From the NCBI GenBank assembly GCA_948528155.1, contig CAOSZT010000068.1, positions 1-11,476 of the forward strand: a stretch of 11,476 nucleotides of DNA, written 5' to 3'. Origin of the DNA: an uncultured Clostridia bacterium. Lineage in GTDB: Bacteria; Bacillota; Clostridia; TANB77; CAG-508. Below, in pieces: positions 1-4,450 of this stretch (its first letter is position 1; the number at the start of each line of letters is the position of its first letter). A model generated the notes under the pieces. It ran no database searches and was not told the origin of the DNA. It saw only the letters and a list, made by a program, of their open reading frames with translations. The position numbers and the translations under genes are program-made.

Positions 1-12
1 AATTATGTGTTT

Positions 13-53
13 ATTATATATTAATAAAAAAGTTTTTCTGTTGCAAAAGCAAC
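13..53 (-). promoter_or_regulatory. Possible leftward promoter with upstream GTTGC-N4-GCAAC operator
   Basis: A perfect palindrome, GTTGCAAAAGCAAC, lies at 40-53. Reading leftwards, a TATAAT hexamer follows on the minus strand (13-18) with no good -35 box in front of it. The palindrome centre would sit about 41 bases upstream of the expected start, which is the classical class II activator position for Crp/Fnr proteins. I infer a divergent promoter for a gene lying left of the window, activated by the regulator encoded at 216-848. The gene itself is not visible, so this is a hypothesis based on geometry. Confidence 0.4.
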
Positions 54-140
54 AAAAATCATAAAAACATTTTTCAACTTTTTTTTCTTAGCTTACCTGT
101 AAGGATTGATGTTTTATTACAATTATATTACATTTTTTCT

Positions 141-154
141 GTTGCAAATGCAAC
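141..154. promoter_or_regulatory. GTTGC-N4-GCAAC operator overlapping the -35 box
   Basis: GTTGCAAATGCAAC is a perfect 5-4-5 palindrome and the second copy of the motif at 40-53. Both copies are preceded by TTTTTCT or TTTTCT. The half-site spacing fits the dyad geometry of Crp/Fnr binding sites, although the sequence differs from the FNR (TTGAT-N4-ATCAA) and CRP consensus. It covers the -35 hexamer of the promoter for the downstream regulator, so binding should repress that promoter. This is the most likely autoregulatory site. Confidence 0.6.
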
Positions 155-170
155 TATTATATTGTATAAT
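142..170 (+). promoter_or_regulatory. Sigma-70 type promoter of the Crp/Fnr gene
   Basis: TTGCAA (142-147) is followed after exactly 17 bases by a perfect TATAAT (165-170). Transcription would start near 177, giving a leader of about 40 bases before the GGAGGT at 205-210. The -35 box lies inside the palindrome at 141-154. Confidence 0.65.
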
Positions 171-215
171 GTAAAAAAAAATTTTTATTTTAGAGTAAAA
201 TTATGGAGGTATTTT

Positions 216-848
216 ATGAGTTTTAATTCTAATATTGAAGACTTTTTAAAGGATTTTTCTTCTAACTGTAAAAATGTACAAAAAAAATCTTTTAGAAAAA
301 ATCAAACTATTACTACATATATACAAAAAAGAAATCAAATATGTATTTTATTAAGTGGTGAAGCTGATTTAGTTAGATATGATTTTAATGGAAATAAATC
401 TATTATAGAACATTTTACTAAAAATGATATTTTTGGAGAAGCTTTTTATATTGTTACTACAAATAACGAACTTTCTATAGAAGCAAAAAAAAATTGTGAA
501 GTATTATTTTATATATATGATAATATACATCAAAAATGTAGAAATAATTGTAAATTTCATCAAATCTTATCAGAAAATTTTTCTAATTTGATTTTAAACA
601 AAATTATGGACTTGAATACTAGAGTTGAAATTTTAGCAAAACGTTCCATTCGTGAAAAGCTATGTGGATATTTTAATATTTTATCTACTAGGCATTTGAA
701 TCAAACTTTTTCTCTTCCTTTTTCTTTAACCGATTTAGCTGATTATTTGAGTGTTGACAGAAGTGCTATGATGAGAGAATTAAAGTGTTTAAAAGATGAA
801 GGATTTATTAATAAAACTGGAAATAAAATTACTCTTTTATATAAATAA
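216..848 (+). CDS. Crp/Fnr family transcriptional regulator
   Basis: A 210-residue DNA-binding regulator. Residues about 20-110 form the cyclic-nucleotide-binding-like beta barrel (LSGEADLVRYDFNGNKSI, then NDIFGEAF). A long dimerisation helix follows at about 115-140. A winged helix-turn-helix occupies about 168-205, with the recognition segment SVDRSAMMREL typical of the family. I chose the ATG at 216 because GGAGGT ends five bases upstream; an upstream in-frame ATG at 162 lies before the predicted transcript start and has no ribosome binding site. Several cysteines (18, 43, 94, 108, 112, 150, 191) could sense redox or bind metal, but the classical FNR cysteine cluster is not recognisable and the cAMP-contact residues are not evident. 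The effector is therefore unknown. Two identical-type palindromes upstream suggest autoregulation and control of a divergent gene. It is the only recognised plus-strand protein gene. Confidence 0.85.
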   Translation: MSFNSNIEDFLKDFSSNCKNVQKKSFRKNQTITTYIQKRNQICILLSGEADLVRYDFNGNKSIIEHFTKNDIFGEAFYIVTTNNELSIEAKKNCEVLFYIYDNIHQKCRNNCKFHQILSENFSNLILNKIMDLNTRVEILAKRSIREKLCGYFNILSTRHLNQTFSLPFSLTDLADYLSVDRSAMMRELKCLKDEGFINKTGNKITLLYK

Positions 849-879
849 TACCAAAGGTTAATTTTCCTTTGGTATTTTT
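847..879. terminator. Bidirectional intrinsic terminator between convergent genes
   Basis: An 11-bp perfect stem (847-857 pairs with 866-876) with an 8-base loop is followed by TTT on the plus strand and by a T-rich TATTTAT tract on the minus strand. It serves the regulator on the left and the convergent DUF5662-like gene on the right. It overlaps the stop codons of both genes (846-848 and 858-860), so the last codons of each gene lie in or beside the stem. Confidence 0.8.
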
Positions 880-1445
880 GTATTATTTTTTATATCATTT
901 TCTTTATTTACACAATATTTATTGTATAAAGCTTTTACATTGCTTTTTGTTAAAGCTTTATCAATACCAACTTCACTTACTTGTGTGAAAAAATCTGTTA
1001 TTAATTTTTTTATTTGTTCATTTACTAATATATTACTTCTTTCATTTAACCAATATTGTAATTCATATTCTTTTGTCCAGTTTTTACCTTCATATACTAT
1101 TCCTGCTGCTAATTTATCACATAACATTTCTGCTACATATTTATAAGGAATCATTGGTGTTTTATCTGGTGCTTGTAAATCCACCCAATATTCTGTATGA
1201 TGTTTATTTCTTCCTTTATGATGTAGCCAAGCACTTGAATATCCTATATCCTTTTTACATACTGTAATTGGTGAATATTTTCCATTAAAATATTTTATAC
1301 TCTCAAAAAATTCTGTTGGTGAATATTTTGAAATATCATGAACTAATCCTCTCCAAGGCTCTCCTACTTTTATACATAACTTAAATACTACCCATTTATG
1401 TTTCGTAATTAATTTAAAGTGTTTTATTGCATTTTTTAAATACAT
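858..1445 (-). CDS. DUF5662-like protein with HD and HH metal-ligand-type motifs
   Basis: A soluble protein of 195 residues, recognised from the pattern LVHDISKYSPTEFFESIKYF followed by AWLHHKGRNKHHTEYW, which I know from proteins annotated as DUF5662. That family occurs in bacteria and phages and has no settled function. The His-Asp pair and the later paired histidines suggest a metal-binding helical fold, but no reaction can be assigned. I place the start at 1445 because the AGGGG sequence at 1455-1459 abuts the in-frame ATG at 1454 and is 9 bases from the one at 1445; the alternative adds three residues. It has its own promoter just downstream of the hisS stop codon, so it may be expressed both alone and as a read-through from hisS. 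The C-terminus is lysine- and asparagine-rich and runs into the terminator. Confidence 0.7.
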   Translation of the reverse strand: MYLKNAIKHFKLITKHKWVVFKLCIKVGEPWRGLVHDISKYSPTEFFESIKYFNGKYSPITVCKKDIGYSSAWLHHKGRNKHHTEYWVDLQAPDKTPMIPYKYVAEMLCDKLAAGIVYEGKNWTKEYELQYWLNERSNILVNEQIKKLITDFFTQVSEVGIDKALTKSNVKALYNKYCVNKENDIKNNTKIPKEN

Positions 1446-1468
1446 ATATTTCATCCCCTATATATTTA

Positions 1469-1497
1469 ATTATATCATTTATATTTTATTTAAACAA
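1469..1497 (-). promoter_or_regulatory. Promoter of the DUF5662-like gene
   Basis: On the minus strand TTGTTT (1492-1497) is followed after 17 bases by TATAAT (1469-1474). It occupies the gap directly after the hisS stop codon (1498-1500), leaving a leader of about 17 bases before the start codon at 1445. No terminator separates hisS from this gene. Confidence 0.6.
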
Positions 1498-2796
1498 CTA
1501 AAAATTAATATTTTCTAAAGAACACTCTTTTTCTTCTCCAGTAAGCATATTTTTTATTTTTATATTTCCAGAATTCACTTCTTCTTCTCCAACAACTATA
1601 ACAAAAGGAATATCAAGTTTGTCTGCATATTTCATTTTTGCTTTTAATTTTTTATCATTTAAAAATATTTCTGTATTAATACCTTTTTCCCTTAAATTAT
1701 TTGCAATTTTTATTGGAACACTTAAATCTTCTACCATCGGTACAACTAAAACATCTGCAATAGATTTTTTTTCAGCTTTTATTAAATTTAGTTCATTTAA
1801 TTTATAAAATAACCTTGTTAAACCTATTGAAACTCCTACTCCTGGTAATTTTTTATCTGTATAAAATTCTGCTAAATTTTCATATCTTCCACCTGAACAT
1901 ATACTTCCTATTTCTCTATTTTTGTTTAAAAATGTTTCATATACAGTTCCTGTATAATAGTCTAATCCTCTAGCTATAGTTAAATCAACTTTGAAATTTG
2001 TTTCAGGAATACCAAATAATCTGATATTTTTAACTACTTGTGTTAATTCTTCATATCCTAATTTAAATGTTTCATTTTCAATATTTAGAGCTTGTAATTT
2101 TTGTAATTTTTCATCTGTTATTCCATCTATTTCTATAAATTCAATTATTTTATTTATAGATATTTTTGGTATACCAATTTTTTCTAATTCTTCAATTACT
2201 GCTTCTTTTCCAATTTTTTCTATTTTATCAATTATTCTTAATATCTCTACTGAATTCTCTTTTTGCTCTAAATTTTCAAATAAACCATTTAAAATTTTTC
2301 TGTTATTAATACAAATTGTAAAATCGTCAAATCCTAGTTCCTTAAATACATTATATATAACACTTGGTAATTCTGCATCATTTAATATACTTAACTCTCC
2401 ATCTCCTATAATATCTATATCACATTGATAAAATTCACGAAATCTTCCTTTTTGTGTTCTTTCCCCACGATATACCTTTCCAATTTGATATCTTCTAAAT
2501 GGAAAACTTAAATTTCCATAATTTTTTACTACATATTTTGCAAGTGGTACTGTTAAATCAAATCTCATTGATATATCAGTATCACCTTTTTCAAATCTAT
2601 ATATTTGTTTTTCAGTTTCTCCTCCTGCTTTTGCAAGTAAGACTTCTGATAGTTCTAGTATTGGTGTGTCTAATGGTAGAAATCCAAATTTTTGATATGT
2701 TTTTTCTATTTTTTGTTTCATTTGATTAAACAATATTTGTTCATTTGGCATTAACTCCATAAAGCCAGCTAATGTTCTTGGCTCTATCTTATTCAT
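1498..2796 (-). CDS. hisS: Histidyl-tRNA synthetase (HisRS)
   Basis: Class II aminoacyl-tRNA synthetase of 432 residues that charges tRNA-His with histidine in the cytoplasm. The catalytic core shows MRFDLTVPLAKYV (about 77-89), motif 2 FRRYQIGKVYRGERTQKGRF (100-119), the HisRS-specific ARGLDYYTGTVYE (about 275-287) with the catalytic arginine, SGGRYENLAEFY, and motif 3 PGVGVSIGLTRL (318-329). The C-terminal anticodon-binding domain (about 345-432) begins VLVVPM. Length is normal for the family. The start at 2796 is preferred because AGGAG (2806-2810) abuts the in-frame ATG at 2805 but lies 9 bases from this one. No T-box leader is present, unlike many Firmicute hisS genes. The 5' end exists a second time in decayed form at 3187-3282. 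A hairpin and an overlapping palindrome precede the gene and may control it. Confidence 0.96.
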   Translation of the reverse strand: MNKIEPRTLAGFMELMPNEQILFNQMKQKIEKTYQKFGFLPLDTPILELSEVLLAKAGGETEKQIYRFEKGDTDISMRFDLTVPLAKYVVKNYGNLSFPFRRYQIGKVYRGERTQKGRFREFYQCDIDIIGDGELSILNDAELPSVIYNVFKELGFDDFTICINNRKILNGLFENLEQKENSVEILRIIDKIEKIGKEAVIEELEKIGIPKISINKIIEFIEIDGITDEKLQKLQALNIENETFKLGYEELTQVVKNIRLFGIPETNFKVDLTIARGLDYYTGTVYETFLNKNREIGSICSGGRYENLAEFYTDKKLPGVGVSIGLTRLFYKLNELNLIKAEKKSIADVLVVPMVEDLSVPIKIANNLREKGINTEIFLNDKKLKAKMKYADKLDIPFVIVVGEEEVNSGNIKIKNMLTGEEKECSLENINF

Positions 2797-2807
2797 TAAA
2801 ATCATCT

Positions 2808-2842
2808 CCTATTTTAAAATAGGGACATAGAATCTATGTCCC
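2808..2842 (-). terminator. Hairpin plus overlapping palindrome between small ORF A and hisS
   Basis: GGGACATAG (2822-2830) and CTATGTCCC (2834-2842) form a 9-bp stem with a 3-base loop just past ORF A. On the minus strand it is followed by TATTTT, a weak U-tract. Its last two G:C pairs overlap a second 16-base palindrome, CCTATTTTAAAATAGG (2808-2823), whose distal AGG is part of the hisS ribosome binding site. The two structures compete for the same bases. It could act as a leaky terminator or as a switch on hisS translation; the sequence does not decide. Confidence 0.55.
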
Positions 2843-2851
2843 CTAAATTGG

Positions 2852-3106
2852 CTACTTAAATTTCAGCATTTTATCTTCCTTATCAATTTTCACGCTTATC
2901 TCTATTTCATCTTTTTTTGGATTCATGCAAATTATTTCTTTGCACAAAACGGACCTTTCCTCGCCTATTATCATAGTCCCAGTATCACAATTTATAACTT
3001 GGATCATAAGTTTTGCTTTTTCAACAAGTATTCCATTTCCAATTTCTGATACTTTGAAACCATTTTCTTTTAATTTCCGTTTTTCATCACTACTTAGATT
3101 ATACAT
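2852..3106 (-). CDS. Small hypothetical protein A, upstream of hisS
   Basis: An 84-residue protein that I do not recognise. It has a strong ribosome binding site (AAGGAGGG, 3111-3118) and its own promoter at 3146-3174, so it is very likely expressed. It is charged, lysine- and glutamate-rich, and has no signal peptide or membrane segment. The N-terminal pattern ENGFKVSEIGNGILVEK resembles ENAGFIVRMLQNGIEIRK in protein B (3331-3582). The two proteins have nearly the same length, and both C-termini end with a lysine-rich beta-like stretch. I infer divergent paralogues arising by tandem duplication together with the hisS 5' end. A predicted beta-rich small fold is plausible; a function is not assignable. 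Confidence 0.7.
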   Translation of the reverse strand: MYNLSSDEKRKLKENGFKVSEIGNGILVEKAKLMIQVINCDTGTMIIGEERSVLCKEIICMNPKKDEIEISVKIDKEDKMLKFK

Positions 3107-3145
3107 ATAGCCCTCCTTGCCAATTATTTATTTATATACATTATT

Positions 3146-3174
3146 AATATATCATAAATACATACTTTTTTCAA
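3146..3174 (-). promoter_or_regulatory. Promoter of small ORF A
   Basis: Minus strand TTGAAA (3169-3174), 17 bases, TATATT (3146-3151). The spacer ends in TTTATGA and the whole block closely resembles the promoter of ORF B at 3629-3657, including the hexamer spacing and the TATGATATATTA core. This supports a duplicated transcription unit. Because A precedes hisS with no other visible promoter between them, it probably also drives hisS. Confidence 0.65.
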
Positions 3175-3186
3175 GTATTTTACATA

Positions 3187-3282
3187 ATATATTTTCTATT
3201 TTGATTTCATTGATTAAACAATATTTATTCATTTGGTATAGCTCCATAAAACCAGCTAATATTCTTGGATATATTTTATTAA
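3187..3282 (-). pseudogene. Decayed duplicate of the hisS 5' end
   Basis: This stretch aligns almost base for base with the first 30-odd codons of hisS (about 2696-2796), including blocks such as GATTAAACAATATTT, CTCCATAAA and CCAGCTAAT on the plus strand. It cannot encode HisRS: the start codon has become ATT, a single-base deletion shifts the frame after the GFMEL equivalent, and a CAA codon has become TAA. Homology ends near 3187, so the rest of hisS was never part of the copy or has been lost. It lies between small ORFs A and B and shows that a unit running from a small ORF into hisS was duplicated here, or that an insertion displaced the original hisS 5' end. Confidence 0.85.
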
Positions 3283-3327
3283 TAAAATATGGGAGCAAAA
3301 TATCACATGCTCCCTTGTTGTACAAGG
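3271..3327 (-). terminator. Terminator-like hairpins after small ORF B
   Basis: Three adjacent inverted repeats follow ORF B on the minus strand. They are CCTTGT/ACAAGG (3313-3327), GGGAGCA/TGCTCCC (3291-3297 with 3308-3314), and the perfect 20-base palindrome ATATTTTATTAATAAAATAT (3271-3290). The arrangement of a GGGA...TCCC hairpin followed immediately by an AT palindrome matches the one after ORF A (2808-2842), although the stem sequences differ. That points to conserved structure rather than conserved sequence. Confidence 0.6.
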
Positions 3328-3330
3328 CTC

Positions 3331-3582
3331 TTAAATTTTTATGCAGAAGAATTTATTACCTTCCCTCAAATTTAGGCATATACTTCCTTGTCTAGCCCAT
3401 ACTCCCTTTAATTCATCGTAATTCTCGTTTTTGCCATTTTTTCTAACTACAAGTTTTTTATTCCAGTAAAACATCTCCAGCACATTTTGTTCTTTCCTTA
3501 TTTCGATGCCATTTTGAAGCATTCTTACTATAAATCCTGCATTTTCTAAAGAATCCTTCATTTTATCTGTAATTCCCTTCAT
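3331..3582 (-). CDS. Small hypothetical protein B, diverged paralogue of A
   Basis: An 83-residue protein of unknown function with a strong ribosome binding site (AAGGAGGG about 6 bases upstream of the ATG) and its own promoter at 3629-3657. It is basic, with no signal peptide or membrane helix, and has two tryptophans in its C-terminal half. Similarity to protein A is clearest in the first 30 residues (GF-V, then NGI, then K) and in overall length and hydrophobic pattern; the middle and C-terminal parts are strongly diverged. The flanking promoter and ribosome binding site are more alike than the coding regions. Its transcript should stop at the hairpins at 3271-3327. Confidence 0.68.
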   Translation of the reverse strand: MKGITDKMKDSLENAGFIVRMLQNGIEIRKEQNVLEMFYWNKKLVVRKNGKNENYDELKGVWARQGSICLNLREGNKFFCIKI

Positions 3583-3628
3583 AATAAGCCCTCCTTGTTT
3601 TCAGCATTCAACATTATGTATCCTTAAT

Positions 3629-3657
3629 AATATATCATAAAAATATATATTTATCAA
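3629..3657 (-). promoter_or_regulatory. Promoter of small ORF B
   Basis: Minus strand TTGATA (3652-3657), 17 bases, TATATT (3629-3634). It lies directly after the MBL-fold gene, whose stop codon is at 3664, with no terminator between, so read-through from upstream is also possible. It is homologous to the promoter at 3146-3174. Confidence 0.65.
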
Positions 3658-3663
3658 TACTTT

Positions 3664-4314
3664 TCACCACATTTTTGGTCTTAACTCCAAATAAATAGGC
3701 TTTTCATCTTTAAGCATAGTAGCCTTTCCATGTCCTGGATAAATAAAAGTATCATCTGGCAAAATTAAAATCTTATTCATAATAGAATTTATAATATCTT
3801 CTCTACAAGAAGTAGGCAAATCAGTTCTTCCCCATGTTCCAGCAAAAATTGTATCACCTGAAAATAAACACTTTTCACTATCACAATAAAGACAAGTACT
3901 TCCAGCTGTATGTCCTGGAGTATGAATTACCTTAAACTGTAATTTACCTAAATGAATTAAATCCTCATCATCAATTCTAGAATCTGCTTCAAGTTCGATT
4001 TCAGGTAGTCCTATATATTGTGTCAAATTAATATTCACATCATTTAAACCAATACTATCAACTCTATGAATTAAAATCTTTCCTCCACAATGATTTTTAA
4101 GTTCTGTAACCCCACCTATATGATCTCCATGGCAATGTGTTAAATATATATATTTTAAATTTCCTTTAAATACATTTTTTATTAAATCTTCAATTTTATC
4201 AACATCACCTGCTGGATCTATACACATTATCTCTTTACTTTCTTCATCAAAAATTATATAACAATTAGTTTTATCACCTATCCAAGTTTGTATCTTTAGT
4301 TCCTTTAAAATCAT
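3664..4314 (-). CDS. MBL-fold metallohydrolase, glyoxalase II-like
   Basis: A cytoplasmic zinc hydrolase of 216 residues from the glyoxalase II-like branch of the metallo-beta-lactamase fold. The metal ligands are all visible: THCHGDH (H60, H62, D64, H65), H135 in HTPGHTAGST, D154 in FSGDTIFAGTWGRTDLP, and H195 in YPGHG. The compact size without the extra C-terminal domain of true hydroxyacylglutathione hydrolases resembles YcbL/YqgX-type proteins, which probably cleave small thiol esters; the exact substrate is unknown. I place the start at 4314 because GAAGGAG (4323-4329) is 8 bases upstream. An in-frame extension to a TTG at 4350 would be translated out of the REPIN repeat and is not believable; the ATG at 4320 lies too close to the ribosome binding site. 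This gene and relA are neighbours in many Firmicutes. Confidence 0.9.
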   Translation of the reverse strand: MILKELKIQTWIGDKTNCYIIFDEESKEIMCIDPAGDVDKIEDLIKNVFKGNLKYIYLTHCHGDHIGGVTELKNHCGGKILIHRVDSIGLNDVNINLTQYIGLPEIELEADSRIDDEDLIHLGKLQFKVIHTPGHTAGSTCLYCDSEKCLFSGDTIFAGTWGRTDLPTSCREDIINSIMNKILILPDDTFIYPGHGKATMLKDEKPIYLELRPKMW

Positions 4315-4329
4315 TTTCATTGCTCCTTC

Positions 4330-4450
4330 GAGACAAGTGGGACAGTCCAAATTTGTCTCATTATTTTATCGATTTATGTCGAATTATACTTTTTTATTCG
4401 ACAATATTCTACATTTCTATGAGACAAATTTGGACTGTCCCACTTGTCTC
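4330..4450. repeat. REPIN-like double palindrome between relA and the MBL gene
   Basis: Two perfect 32-bp inverted arms (4330-4361 and 4419-4450) flank a 57-base AT-rich middle. Each arm is itself a hairpin: GAGACAA pairs with TTGTCTC around a GGAC-A-GTCC core. Two REP-like palindromes in inverted orientation is the structure called a REPIN, a non-autonomous element moved by RAYT (Y1-type) transposases; none is encoded here. The element exactly fills the gap: one end supplies the last two bases of the relA TGA stop (4449-4451), the other touches the ribosome binding site of the MBL gene. The middle contains an 8-bp stem, TGTCGAAT (4377-4384) with ATTCGACA (4396-4403). As RNA it would form a strong cruciform-like hairpin that could stop transcription or protect the 3' end of the relA message. 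Confidence 0.85.

Noticed and set aside
2796..2860. T-box riboswitch in front of hisS
   Set aside because: Many Firmicute hisS genes have one, but the space to ORF A is too short and no AGGGTGGNACCGCG-like core is present.
4315..4350. Longer N-terminus of the MBL-fold protein from a TTG codon
   Set aside because: The extra residues would be translated from the REPIN arm, there is no ribosome binding site before them, and an ideal GAAGGAG precedes the ATG at 4314.
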